A stretch of DNA of 64,000 nucleotides from Doryteuthis pealeii (GCA_023376005.1 CM042151.1:76230446-76294445); one strand, 5' to 3'. Shown: positions 11,417-21,924, numbered from the stretch's first letter. Made by a program: numbers and translations. The notes: generated by a model not told the origin, from the letters alone.

Positions 11417-11690
11417 TTGTGTAGAAGCCCAATTACCATCAAATTGGCAGACAAAAATATCAAGCAAGCTGTAACTCAAATACAGATCCTGCATTGCTAC
11501 AAGAACAGTACAGAGTGGTGGTTTATTTATCTAAGCACCATAGCCCCACTAAAGTCAGGACCCAGGTAATGGTAGCATCCATATGCAATTATGGAATATT
11601 CCTGAGTGCCATATTTACCAGCTGCTTCATATCAAATTCACTCAAACTTAGCAGGTCACTTCAACAGCATACTGACTGATTTACTTCAAT
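11417..11690 (+). repeat. Interspersed repeat Rep-D (diverged copy)
   Basis: It shares order and motifs with 17500-17775 and 23022-23330: CAATTACCATCAAATTGG, a glutamine-codon-like mid block, TGGAATATTCCTGAGTGCC and a downstream ttcactcaaactt region. The best copies carry CCAATCAG and TATA-like motifs, so it may be an LTR or other promoter-bearing repeat. Confidence 0.55.
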
Positions 11691-11736
11691 ATCTTATTTC
11701 TTCTTTATGTAAGTTAATTGCATAATCATTGTATGA

Positions 11737-12430
11737 GGGTAATTCCATGTCAAATCATCCAGACCATGTCACCCACCCCCTTCAATTTTTTTGAAATTTT
11801 ATACCTGTGTAGACTATGTTAAAGTAAGACAATCCCCAACATTTGAACTTCCAAATACAAAAATTGGTCGAGTTATGTCGATTTTTAGCTCTCCAAATTT
11901 GAGGGGGGTTGTGAAAAATGGCAACTTTTTGTAATCTATTTTTGTCTGTAAAATGAGTTCCAGAGCTTCCTACTTCTAAGGATTGGTTTCTAAAAGTATT
12001 TTTGCCCAAGGAACCGAAAATTGCTATCAAGAAAGTCTGAAAGTTAACCAGTTTTAAATTATTAATAATGTCTGATTTGCAAAATTTTAACTGATGTTGT
12101 AGCTTCGGTTCTGAGCAAACACCAAATTATCTTTTTGGTACAAATAATGTTCAATATATGTGGAATAATAATAGAAAAAAAATGTTGTCATAGATTCAGT
12201 GCCACATTGGGATATTGATCTTGCTATGAAAAAAAATCAAAAATCATCAATAACTTAAAATTTAGAGAGCTAAAAATCAACATAACTCCACCAATTTTTG
12301 GAATTGGAAGCTCAAATTTTGGGGAATGTCTAACTTTAACATAGCCCACACATGTACAATATTTCAGAAAAATTGAAGGGGGTGGGTGGCAATTTTACTT
12401 TTTTCTGAATTATTTGACATGAAATTGTCC
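11737..12430. mobile_element. Non-autonomous element with about 160-bp terminal inverted repeats
   Basis: Left arm from 11737 (GGGTAATTCCATGTCAAAT) pairs with the right arm ending 12430 over about 160 bp, including CACCCACCCCCTTCAATTTT and the GATTTTTAGCTCTC block. ATGA flanks both ends (11733-11736 and 12431-12434), a likely 4-bp target duplication. No coding sequence. The superfamily is not assigned. Confidence 0.85.
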
Positions 12431-12959
12431 ATGATACTTTTTCTATGTTAAATAGATTTATATGAACCTTCAAACAAGTGACATTCTAAATGAATGGATG
12501 AAGACAGTCATGAGAATAAGATAAATGTACAATTTCTTTCCAAGATGGAAACCAAAACGTAATTAGGTGACTTGCGTCGAATGGCTTGAACCTCTTTAAC
12601 CCTGGCGCACGACGCTATCAACCAGAAATTATTGCCACTTTCCACATCTTTCATATTCTTTATTATTATTATTATTATTATTATTTTCTCTCCACAGATT
12701 TGACTTGTGTTGCTTTCTTTCGATCGACCCACCAACACTACCATCACTCCACCTACACTGTATTTGTTTCTTTTTAAAACTCCTTGGCTTTTAGTCAGTT
12801 TTTTTGTTTGTTTTGTTTTATCTTGTTGGTTTTTTTTTATTATAAAAATTACTCCGGCATGTTACCCAACCTCTAAGTAGAAAAGAAGGGGTGGTTAGAC
12901 ATGTATAAAGGCTTGAAGAAAGAAGAACTTCACAGATATAAGAAGAACTAATGTTCATC
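12431..12959. other. Non-coding stretch with an ATT microsatellite
   Basis: An (ATT)n run lies at 12661-12685. A poly-T-rich block follows at 12800-12845. No gene recognised. Confidence 0.6.
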
Positions 12960-13038
12960 GTTTTAGCTGAAAACAAAAAATAATAGTATTATCTGCGTTA
13001 TTCGGACTATTGTCCTCATCTTCATTGTTATTTGTATG

Positions 13039-13070
13039 TTTCGGCTGATATACCCTCCAGCCTTCTTCAG
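13039..13070 (-). ncRNA. Hammerhead-ribozyme-like core (left arm)
   Basis: Minus strand: CTGAAGA (13070-13064), a GC-rich stem II (GGCTG...TCAGCC), then GAAA (13042-13039). One unpaired nucleotide lies between the core and stem II. Stem III is degraded (CATAC rather than CGTTG). Probably inactive. Confidence 0.45.
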
Positions 13071-13369
13071 GTATTTCTTGTCGGACTCGGGAACCTTCTT
13101 TTCGAACTCGGGAACTTTCTTGTCGTATTCGGGGGCCATCACGGAACTTTGAACCTAACCCTTTATTTATTCCATTTTTTCCTGAGTGAAAGCAGTTAGA
13201 AAAATAATTAATTAACACAACTCCTACCCAAGCTATGGTTAGCGAATGAGAACAGGATACCCCCATGGAATAAATAAAGGGTTAGGTTCAAAGTTCCGTG
13301 ATGGCTCCCGAATACAACAAGAAAGTTCCCGAGTTCGAAAAGAAGGTTCCCGAGTCCGACAAGAAATAC

Positions 13370-13405
13370 CTGAAGAAGGCCGGAGGGTATATCGGCCGAA
13401 ACGTT
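13370..13405 (+). ncRNA. Hammerhead-ribozyme-like core (right arm)
   Basis: CTGAAGA (13370-13376), stem II GGCCG/CGGCC (13378-13382 and 13393-13397), GAAA (13398-13401), then CGTT. The A-CG-T palindrome would form stem III only in a dimer. The extra A before stem II is a departure from the canonical core. No convincing stem I was found. Confidence 0.5.
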
Positions 13406-13491
13406 GTACAAATAACAATGAAGATAGGGACAATAGTCCGAATAACACAGATAATAGTAATCTTCAAGCCTCATCTCAAACATTCAGTGAA

Positions 13492-13596
13492 AAAAATAAT
13501 AATAATTGAATCAATGCATATGTTTATAGATTGTTTCCTGGCTTACGTGTATATAGGATTTTGAACAAAAATCATAATTAGGAACACCACACACAC

Positions 13597-13633
<37 letters not shown>

Positions 13634-14457
13634 TCATCATCATCATCATATCACGCAATCAGCACGGATATCCATAACAATTGGTGTGAACTGTTGGCAT
13701 TGCTATTTGAAGTTTGTGTTGTGAAATTAATTAAAGAAACTGATGTGAAAATTCTTCTGAAAAAAAAGAAAATCAACTGATAATTTGTTATTTTATTTTC
13801 CTAACAAAAATGTTGCCAATTCATTTCTAGATAATGAATGAAACAAATACACAAATTAAAGGAAGCAGGGGTTGTAGGAAAAACAAATAAAATAGAAAAT
13901 TGGGACCCAAGCCAATTATGGTGGATGTGTTGGGGATCTGTGTCTGAGTGATTTTTACACCCACACACAATTACATCGATTTTATTTACAGCCTAGATCA
14001 ATAACAAAATGACAGAATTGTTCTAATATTTTTGTTCTATTATATATCTATCTAGGGAAATCATCAAGAGCTCAATCCTTTCTGCCTTGTGCCAGTCCAA
14101 TTTAAACTTAGTAGATAGAACTTACAATTGACATATGGTTGAGTATTTCTTATCGGCATTCTTTTACTTATTTTTTCACATTCAGCTCACACACAAACAC
14201 ACACGCATGTACATATATATATGTGTGTGTGTGTGTGAATGATGCAATCGACTATCTAGTGTTCATCTTCAGTGCAAAACTGTTTTAACAGGTATAATTG
14301 TATTATTCATTTCCGCAATTGTCTGCAATCAATAAATTTTTTTTATTAATTCATTAACCCTGATGATATTTTTGTTGAAACTTGAGTAGGTTATATATCT
14401 ATACTTGTCGAATATATATATATATATATATATATATTAGAGAGAGAGAGAGAGAGA
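13492..14457. other. Non-coding stretch with microsatellites
   Basis: (TA)n then (TCA)n at 13602-13650, a CA/TG mirror near 14193-14237, and TA then GA runs at 14413-14456. No gene. Confidence 0.6.
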
Positions 14458-14532
14458 CCTAAAATGAGTCAGAATTATCCCGAACATCCTTTTAGGTGAA
14501 ACCTAGGTAGATAGTATCGGACTCATTTTAGG
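14458..14532 (+). ncRNA. Degenerate hammerhead-like element with intact stems I and III
   Basis: The outer stem CCTAAAATGAGTC (14458-14470) pairs perfectly with 14520-14532. After an internal loop, TATC (14476-14479) pairs with GATA (14510-14513). The core is CCGAACA (consensus CTGANGA with two substitutions), then a weak stem II, GAAA (14498-14501) and a palindromic CCTAGG stem III followed by TA. The architecture is type I hammerhead. The core changes predict loss of cleavage. Confidence 0.55.
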
Positions 14533-14591
14533 TTTTCTACTTTGTTTTTCTACTTTGTAGTATCATCATCATCATAAATTCCTTTGACTCT

Positions 14592-14620
14592 CCCCCCCTC
14601 TCTCTCTCTCTCTCTCTCTT
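14592..14620. repeat. (CT)n microsatellite
   Basis: Pyrimidine run of C tract plus about 12 CT units. Confidence 0.9.
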
Positions 14621-14674
14621 GCTACCTGTCCCTATTACCCATCACACTTCATGTTTTTTAATTAGTATGCTGCC

Positions 14675-14940
14675 ATCTCCTCATTAAATGGCAAGCCTCT
14701 GAAATTAGTAGACTAGTTTATATACCTTGGTAGTAATATCACATCTACTGAAAGTGATGTCAATATATACATAGGTAAAGCATGGACTGCTATTGACCGT
14801 TTATCAGCCATATGGAAATACGATCTCTCTGATAAACGAAAACACAAATTTTTTCAAGCTGTAGCTGTGTCATTACTACATAATGGTTGCATCACTTAAA
14901 CTAACAAAGTACTTGGATAAAGAGCTAAATTAATAATAAA
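14675..14940 (+). pseudogene. LINE reverse transcriptase, C-terminal relic
   Basis: One frame reads NGKPLKLVD, stop, then YLGSNITSTESDVNIYIGKA, later AIDRLSAIWKYDLSDKRKH and FFQAVAVSLL, with further stops. This is the region after the catalytic palm of non-LTR (RTE/Jockey-like) reverse transcriptases, where YLG and an LLYGC-type motif recur. No YxDD palm motif lies in this piece. A second fragment of the same family is at 37806-38165. Confidence 0.75.
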
Positions 14941-15036
14941 AAAACAATACATCAATTTATATTGATAGGGCATTTGAAATATATACAAAAAAAAAGTATG
15001 TAAATTCACAGGAAATTAAAGAAATAAAATTCAATA

Positions 15037-15533
15037 TGTTGCATACCTCTTTCTTTAATTCTATTTCTTGGCCGTCTTTAGTATTCTGATCGTCTTTGGT
15101 ATTTTATCATCTATCTTGACTTGGTCTGGCATCTTCTAAGATCTTGCGTCTGGTGTTGACTTGGGGACCTCGGTCTGGTTTTCTGTTAGGGATTTCTCTC
15201 TATCAGAAGCCCTGTGTCATTGTTAGTTTTTAGGTAATAAACACAAGACTTCGATTTACTTTTGATCTTATTTTATTGTTAAATCCCCACCAGACATCTG
15301 CTAACTAACATAGCGCGTGTATGCAGAGTGAGTCACAGTTCGGCAGTACATCTTCACTGCCTGACGTCCAACTGCAAAACTGGCGACCAAACAGGTCCCA
15401 CGTGAATTCACGTATTTTGGCGGGCTTCTGTAATTTTCCATTGAAGAACCCGGCCATGGTATGAAAAGGGTCATCCCCTCAGAATTACAGGGGACCGACA
15501 ATAATCTTATGCAACCGCATAGATTATGTAACA
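15037..15533 (-). mobile_element. Solo LTR, TSD AATA
   Basis: Forward strand TGTTGCATACC (15037) to TATGTAACA (15533), flanked by AATA on each side (15033-15036 and 15534-15537). It matches 56591-57082 over its right part (ggcgggcttctgtaattttc, CATCCCCTCAGAATTACAGG) and 5866/8574 in its left part. No internal region adjoins. Confidence 0.9.
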
Positions 15534-15946
15534 AATAGAAACATAGGTCAAGACTAATAAAACAACAAAATCAATTTCAGATAATAACTGACATTTATTT
15601 TGACAGTAAATTGTAAACTTTCTCATGCAAAACAGTCTTAACGTTTTATATAGGAAACCAGGCATCATAAACATTTTTATTCATATTGACTTAAATACTT
15701 GAATTTTTTTTATACATTTTACTTCAGAAATAAATTTAGAATAACCCTCTCAATCACTGTAAAGAGATGAAGTAAGAAGATTGACAGAAATGCGTATCTG
15801 GAACTATAACATCTGTTTGCAGTGCCATGTAGAATTTAGTTGCACAGATCAGTATTCAGCTGCATCACAAGTCGAGTATGTTCTGCCTTCAGAGTGTTGG
15901 TTTGTTCCACTATATACCTCGGCCAATCTCATTCCCTGATTCTGAT
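15534..15946. other. Non-coding AT-rich stretch
   Basis: No gene or clear repeat. The last 100 bp lead into a duplicated promoter-like block and contain CCAATC/ATTGG motifs. Confidence 0.5.
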
Positions 15947-16290
15947 TGGCTGCTGGTTTTAGTGTAGACACTTTGATCCATAAATACCTAACACATGACT
16001 CTGTTCTGGAAGTTAGTACAGGGTCTGTATTTGGTTACAACCTGTCTGGCAACTGGATGCTAGTTGTAGCCTTCCTGTAAAGGTTAGTATGATATGTTGA
16101 TTTTACAGATACCAATTGTAGAGATTCATGGAGTGATTAGTATCATTGGCTGCTGGTTTTAAGGTGGACACTTTCATCCATAAATACTGACATTTGACTG
16201 TGTTCAGGAAGTTAGTACAGAGCATATTCGGTTACACTCTTATTTTTGTCTGGTTACTGGATGCTAGTAACAGCCTACCTGTGAAGGTGA
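15947..16290 (+). promoter_or_regulatory. Tandem duplicated promoter-plus-donor-like block (199-bp period)
   Basis: Two copies start ATTGGCTGCTGGTTTTA at 15947 and 16146. Each has ATTGG (inverted CCAAT), CATAAATA, an AGTTAGTACAG segment, and a donor-like end (GTAAAG/GTTAGT; GTGAAG/GTGAGT). The arrangement resembles a duplicated first exon or LTR promoter. No coding exon downstream was identified, so the role is conjecture. Confidence 0.35.
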
Positions 16291-16624
16291 GTGTGATGTT
16301 TATTCTACACCAATCAACTGAGTATTTTGTACATTTAAAAAGAATTGAGCAATACAAATCCATCAATAGAAAAATTTAAATAAAACACTGGCAATCATTA
16401 CATCTAACAAAAACAAATCATTTATAAAAAGTAATTTTGTAAGTTAGGGTCGATATTGGAAAAATTTGACCTCTAAGAAAATACACACAATATTTTTATC
16501 CAAACAGAAATACATAGACAAAAGTTCTAAAATGAAATGTTTCTGTCAGGTTTTTTTCTTGGCATGTAATTAAAAAAAAAAAATGAAAATACAGATGCAC
16601 AAATAACAAAAACATACATGGGTC

Positions 16625-17420
16625 ATTCAATAAATAAGGTGAATATTGTGTAAGGAGTTGGCAAAAGGAATCACTGTTTACAGTTGTACCATTTTCAAAG
16701 AAATCAATAGTGGTTAAATCAAACTTAATGGACATAAATTCCACCATCGTATGTCACCCTGCTGAGAAAAAAAAAATACCAAACATCTTTCAGAGTTGAT
16801 ATATTAATGAATAAAAGATATAATGCACCAGTTATTCTATTTAAAAACTTTTACATTTTTTCAGGTCAGTTAACTTTGAACCATGTATCTTTGAGGTGTA
16901 ACACAGATTCTCAAAGATATGTGGTTCAAAGCTAACTGACCTGGAAAAATGTAAAAGTTTTTAAATAAAATAACTAGTGCATTATATATTTTATTCATTA
17001 ATATATCAACACTGAAAATTTCATTAAATTTGGTTAATTCCCTGATTTTTGGTATTTTTTATTATGGCGGGTGACATATGATGGTTGAATTTAGGTCTGT
17101 TAACTTCGATTTAACCTCAATAGTGATGGTTCCTTTCATGTCACAGAAGACTGTCAGCATGACCTTCTTTACTGACCACTTCACCTGAAACTGTTTTTTT
17201 TTTTGCTCAGGCTTATAGTGAAAAATCTGTTTAGCCTATTTGTAAACATTTTTTAACTAAAACATGCTTCTCTATACACATCACACATTCTTCTGCAAAT
17301 TTCACGTTGTATACACATCACACATTCTTCTGCAAATTTCACGTTGTTTGCACTTCTCAAGAAATTGATGACAGACCTCTGTTCAAGCTTGGAGCACTCT
17401 GTTTTCTTTGCTGTCCTTTT
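16625..17420 (-). pseudogene. mariner transposase relic, split by a MITE
   Basis: Minus strand, in order: an N-terminal helix-turn-helix relic (EQRSVINFLR, then EICRRMCDVYREACFS and a stop), an internal deletion, then KKVMLTVFCDMKG with the aspartate typical of the second catalytic position in mariner transposases. The insertion 16710-17120 follows, and the frame resumes with TTIDFFENGTTVNSDSFCQL and YLLNDP. A 38-bp tandem duplication near 17275-17348 disrupts the N-terminal part. Long dead. Confidence 0.8.
16710..17120. mobile_element. Foldback MITE inserted in the mariner relic, TSD TA
   Basis: The arms (16710-16897 and 16911-17120) are near-complementary over most of their length (GGTTAAATC at both ends, ggtcagttaactttgaacc in the middle). 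TA at 16708-16709 and 17121-17122 is the target duplication. Removing one TA and the insert restores a continuous match to transposase sequence. Its interior resembles 30240-30380 and 61900-62010. Confidence 0.85.
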
Positions 17421-17499
17421 GAATAACCTCAAAACAAATATGTTAGTGAGATTAAAATAATTTTTGCTATAAACCAATTCCAAGTTATGCAAAAAGAAT

Positions 17500-17775
17500 A
17501 AACATCATACTTGTAGAAGAATCCCGATTACCATGGAATTGGTAAGACAAGGCAACAAGGAAGCCATAACTCAATACGAATCTTAACTTGTTGCAAGCCT
17601 ACTGCAGAATGCCAAAGTATTTATCAAGCATCATATCACCACAGAGACCAAGCAGCCAATCAGGACTCAAGGAATGGAATCCCCCAAATGCATGAATGGA
17701 GTATTCCTGAGTCCCATAAATGCACCAGTTCAATAGTGCTTAGATGCTGTTGTTCAAATCTACACACAAAGTTTA
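17500..17775 (+). repeat. Interspersed repeat Rep-D
   Basis: It matches 23022-23330 closely: GATTACCATGGAATTGGTAAG, CTACTGCAGAATG, CAATCAGGACTCAAGGAATG, ATGCATGAATGGAGTATTC, then CCCATAAATGC. The CCAATC plus TATA-like spacing suggests a pol II promoter inside the repeat. Confidence 0.7.
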
Positions 17776-18887
17776 CATTTATGGAAAATGATTAAAAAAA
17801 AATCATTTTGCTTTTTAAAAAAAACAAATTCCCCTTCTTTATTGAATGACTTTTGTATATGTATGCCCATACTTTTAAAACTGATGACTGAAATTGTAGG
17901 TCTCTGTTGTCGAATCCCAAGTTTTCTTAAAATTTAGATAAGAAAATAAAAAGCAGTAAATAAACTAATAATATACAAGGTTATATTGTACAGTTGCTTC
18001 TTTAATAGCTGAACATTCTGGCTTCAAAAAATATACCCTTAACAAATTAGATTAGATTATTTAAATTAATGGAATAACAAAGAAGCAGAATGTTCAGCTA
18101 ATAAAGAAAAATTTTTTGCATCTTATCTGTTATTAGTTTATCTACTGCTAAAATTCTGTCTTCATTTAATTTGTTGTGTATGTATTTTCTTTCTACCAAA
18201 AATGGCCAAAAATATGGAATTAGCACATTTAGCTGAGTATCATATCTTGATTCTATGATTCTATTGTTTAAAAAAATAACCTTATGTCTTATTAGTTAAT
18301 TTACTGTTAAAAATAAACCCCAATGTGTATGTGTATATACACACACACATATATACATACAATGCCTTGGTACTTGTAACTGCCACTAAAAACTGACCAG
18401 TTTAATTATGTTTTATTTTTATATGAATATTTTTGTTTATATAAATTAACTACCATCAAGAGTATTAAATTTAGGGTAGTTTAATGAGTTAACATCATTT
18501 GGTGTGGATCACTAGTTTCTGCGGTCTATAAAGCCTGTAAAACCAAAAAGTGGAAAGGGGACTTTAGTTAGATTATCGCTGCCAGGAAGGTCAGAATGAA
18601 GCAACAAGCTGTGAGTTTCCATCTCTTGATATGTCTATTTATTGAAGTTTCTATATTTTGAGATTCTTTTAATTGTTTTTCTTTGTTGTATTCGCTGTTA
18701 TTAAATGCTATTTGTTTTCTTACAATTCCACGGTGTTAATTAAATAAAATTAATTACATCAGTAAGAATCGTCATGCCTTCATTTTATCCACACCAGGGT
18801 GGCCGTTACAGTACTTTTTAAAAAAGTTTTTGAAAAAGAAATCATTTCATTCGTAGTTCATTTCTGTCTTGGTAAAATAAGAGGAGA
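17776..18887. other. Non-coding AT-rich stretch
   Basis: A short repeat of ctgaacattctggcttc type appears inverted at about 18010-18030 and 18085-18100. A CA microsatellite lies at 18337-18350. No gene. Confidence 0.5.
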
Positions 18888-18956
18888 GTTCAAAAAGTAT
18901 CAAGACTCTAGCTGTATATACCATGAATACAGTTTCAGTCTTGATACTTTTTGAAC
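18888..18956. mobile_element. Short foldback with mariner-like ends
   Basis: GTTCAAAAAGTATCAAGACT (18888-18907) is the exact complement of 18937-18956. A third copy of the right arm is at about 19021-19041, in a partial direct duplication of 18857-18961. The sequence looks like a mariner terminal repeat reduced to a hairpin. Confidence 0.7.
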
Positions 18957-19286
18957 ACAGTATTTTGAAGAAAATTAATATTTAATTCATTGCTCATTTC
19001 TGTCTTAGTAAATACAGCTTCAGTCTTGATACTTTTTGAACACAATTCATATAGAGGTTAACTAATATCCACTAAGTGTGCTGATTCCATAATTTTTGCC
19101 AATACAAACACTGATGACAGAATCCGCGATAAACAGTTTTCTTCTTCTGTGTGAATCTGTATAAAGTCCATTCAAACATGAATTATCTGAAAATGTAGTT
19201 CCACAAAAATCTTATTTACATATGTGATTGTATATAATTAAATTGAATTATTTAGGCATGAAAAATTCACACTCTACACAATAGTC

Positions 19287-19901
19287 TTATTTTTTTCTGG
19301 CATGTGTTCCCATATGATCTTTTAAATGTGAATTTCGTGAAAATGCAGAACCACACAATCCACAAGAATATGGTTTTACTCCAGTGTGTGTTTGTATATG
19401 ATATGCTAAGTGTGACTTTTGTGAAAATGCAGAATTACATATTTGACAAGAATAGGGTTTTTCTCCTGTGTGTATTCGTATATGTCTTTTCAAATTTGAT
19501 CTATCTGAAAAAGCAGATTCACAGGTTTCACAAACATATGGTTTTTCTCCAGTGTGTATTCGAAGGTGATGCTTTAAATGTGACTTACGAGTAAATGCAG
19601 AGTCACACTCTTCACAAAAATAGGATTTCTCTCCCGTGTGTGTTTGCATGTGACGTTGTAAATGTGACTTTTGTGAAAAAGCTGCCTCACACACTTCACA
19701 AGAAAAGGGTTTCTCTCCTGTGTGTCTTCGTATATGTTTTTTCAAATTTGATTTCTCTGTAAAACTGGATCCACAGGTTTCGCAGACATGTTCTTTCTCT
19801 CCGGGGCGTTTTCTTTTTTTCTTTTTCACAGTTAGACTTTCCGAAGATAAAGATCCCACCATTTCGCAAGAATGTGGTTTGCTTTCAATGTTTGCTTGCA
19901 T
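19287..19901 (-). CDS. C2H2 zinc-finger protein, six fingers (204 aa)
   Basis: Predicted nuclear DNA-binding protein, probably a transcriptional regulator. No effector domain is visible. Six classical fingers follow one another at 28-residue spacing from about residue 38, joined by TGEKP-type linkers (one TGEKS, one TGVKP). Contact residues at helix positions -1, 2, 3, 6 read ESNK, QSHR, RSHH, DSNR, QSHY and RSHD. Residues 10-37 look like a seventh, decayed finger: the first cysteine remains, the second is valine, and both histidines are replaced by the basic run KKKKRKR, which could act as a nuclear localisation signal. On the minus strand a plausible acceptor (AAACAG, exon from 20076) precedes the ATG by about 170 bp, so an upstream 5' exon is likely. 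Target unknown. Confidence 0.9.
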   Translation of the reverse strand: MQANIESKPHSCEMVGSLSSESLTVKKKKRKRPGEKEHVCETCGSSFTEKSNLKKHIRRHTGEKPFSCEVCEAAFSQKSHLQRHMQTHTGEKSYFCEECDSAFTRKSHLKHHLRIHTGEKPYVCETCESAFSDRSNLKRHIRIHTGEKPYSCQICNSAFSQKSHLAYHIQTHTGVKPYSCGLCGSAFSRNSHLKDHMGTHARKK

Positions 19902-19999
19902 GAGGGAATTTAGAATTTGAATACAAGGAAAAATACTGATTCAGAGATTTCAGTTGAAAAGTTTTTTCCTTTGTTGTTTGTTTTAAATTAAGTTCATCT

Positions 20000-20935
20000 T
20001 TAGAAATTTGGTCTATGAAAATTCATCTTTTCAAATAATACCCATGCAGAGGGCAATGTCCTCTAGGCAGGCAAATCTGTTTAAAAAAACAAAAAAGAAA
20101 CTTTATTTAAGAAACAAAATTATATTAGTTCATTTTTCCATTTTGCAAAACTTAAATAATTGCATTCAAAATTTTAATATTCACTGAATAAAATAATATT
20201 AAAAATTCAAGTATTAATATTATTTTTTTTAAAATTTAGCAAGCACATTTTTAAAATAAAATACATAAATAAATAAATAAATAGAAATCAAAGTTTTAGG
20301 AAAGAGTTATCTTCCCTAAGAAAAAACATATCACTCTTCAGTAAAAGCAAGCAGTGGAGAAAAACAAGATGGCTGTATAAACACAGACATGTAGACTATT
20401 AATGTCTTACCATTTCAATCCTCCTGTACCATGGTTGGTGAGAATAAAGATAAAACTTTCTTCAGTTAAAAATACATTTTACTGTTTTATTTTATTAAGT
20501 GATGATCCTAACAGTCTGGGATATAACATAAATATTTTTATACTACCTGACTTTAATTTAATGTTAATTTTTTACTTAAGATTTTTTGTGGTCATTTTCT
20601 TCATTTCTAATAGATGAATACTTGTATGAATAAAAGTATAGATATGATAGTAGAACTATGCAAAGTCCATAATCCTGATTCCTGTCCTGATACAAACTCT
20701 AAAATTATCACTATTTTTGGAATATGATTTTTGCTATGAAGCTTGTCAAATCTAAAAATTCATATTTTCAAATAAAACCCATGCAAAAGACAATTTTTCA
20801 CTTAAAAAAAAAAAAACAACCAAAATAATATTAGTTCATTTTACATTTTAATAAACTTGTATAAATGCATTCACACTCTTAATATTCACTAAATAAAATA
20901 ATATTAAAAAGGTAAGTATTAATATTATCATTGTC
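20000..20935 (-). repeat. Direct partial duplication upstream of zinc-finger gene 1
   Basis: The 5'-flanking block 20005-20245 (tatgaaaattcatcttttca, CCCATGCA, then attcactgaataaaataata) recurs in the same order at 20725-20935 with divergence. This suggests that the gene region was partially duplicated. No finger-coding sequence is attached to the second copy. Confidence 0.7.
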
Positions 20936-20954
20936 GAATCAAGATATATTTACA

Positions 20955-21152
20955 TCATTTTTTTACTTGTACAGTTGGGTCAATTTCTGAGCTTTTATTC
21001 AATGTGACATCTTTGTCAGGGTCTTTACGACACAGTGGCATTGTGCCAGACATTGACTTTATTTGAAGATTGTTAGTGTAACAGGACATGTGCATATTCA
21101 TAGTCTTTAATTTTTGGGCAAGCACATGTTTTTTAAATTTCGTTTCTATCAT
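20955..21152 (-). CDS. Possible small exon or ORF, 65 aa, unknown
   Basis: Minus strand. A good acceptor (TTTTTTTCAG) lies about 16 bp before the ATG and the ORF ends in TGA. The product is Lys/Met/Ser-rich with no recognisable domain. Its place upstream of zinc-finger gene 1 on the same strand allows it to be an upstream exon or an unrelated peptide. Composition alone does not separate it from chance. Confidence 0.25.
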   Translation of the reverse strand: MIETKFKKHVLAQKLKTMNMHMSCYTNNLQIKSMSGTMPLCRKDPDKDVTLNKSSEIDPTVQVKK

Positions 21153-21924
21153 TTTTTGTTGAATTTGACTGAAAAAAATTGTAAAATTTGTGTAAGCAAA
21201 TTTTCTTGTCCAAATTGTGGTTCAATCTTTAAAATAGGTTTCTAGCTCAAATATATGCTAATTTAAGACAAAATACCTTAATGGTTTCCAGAAATGTTCT
21301 GATTTTCTGGACTGAAAAGTTTACTAATATATTTTCATAACTTTTTCAGTAAAATTTTACTTTTTATAAACCCCTCAAAATGCCTATTTGGTAAAAAAAA
21401 AACCCACCAATGTATTTTCTATATATCTGGACCTAAATGCTCTCTTTTTAAAGTGATTTCATTCAGTTTAGTCTCGGCTATTTGAAAATATCCATAATCA
21501 AAATTTTCTTTAAATATTTCAGATAAAATTTATGCTATCAAGGCATTTCTGAAAACAAAACGTTTAAAATAGCCATTAAATAGGATTAAACAACACCTTT
21601 CTATAAAAAAAAAAAAATAACAGCAGGTATTTTAAGCAATACTATGTTAAAGTGATCTGGTATTATGACATGCATGTATACAGTTATCTTTCAATTGGTT
21701 TTATTTACAAATATTAACTTTGAAATGGTGAAACTTGGGTCCTAATAGTGATCTTTAACTCTTACCATTATGGATTTTCCTTCTTTTTTGGAATGATAAA
21801 AATAAAGTCAATGGGAAGATAACTCATGTATATGCATGTAGTAAATTCAAAGATTGTTTTGAAATATTATCTATATAGTAAACAGGTAAGAGGAATTACA
21901 GGTTTTGTAGGGAGCTCTTAATTC
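21153..21924. other. Non-coding AT-rich stretch
   Basis: Poly-A and poly-T patches only. No gene or repeat recognised. Confidence 0.5.

Larger units (their letters stand above)
12960..13490. mobile_element. Large foldback with hammerhead-like motif in each arm
   Basis: The arms of about 210 bp (12960-13170 and 13262-13490) are inverted copies with a few differences, separated by about 90 bp. Each arm carries a CTGAAGA...GAAA motif, in opposite orientations. Penelope-like elements are known to have terminal repeats that can be inverted and to carry hammerhead motifs there, so a relic pair of such repeats is the leading interpretation. ORFs of 88-103 codons in the arms mirror each other and are not considered genes. 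Confidence 0.7.

Noticed and set aside
12955..13564. Ser/Arg/Glu-rich ORFs of 69-103 codons
   Set aside because: They lie in inverted repeat arms and mirror each other; no splice sites or domain; explained by the foldback element.
17253..17492. 79-codon minus-strand ORF
   Set aside because: Composed of decayed mariner sequence with a 38-bp internal duplication; treated as part of the transposase relic.
18181..18600. Possible exon near a GTGAG donor-like site at 18611
   Set aside because: No ORF and no acceptor; the site alone is not enough.
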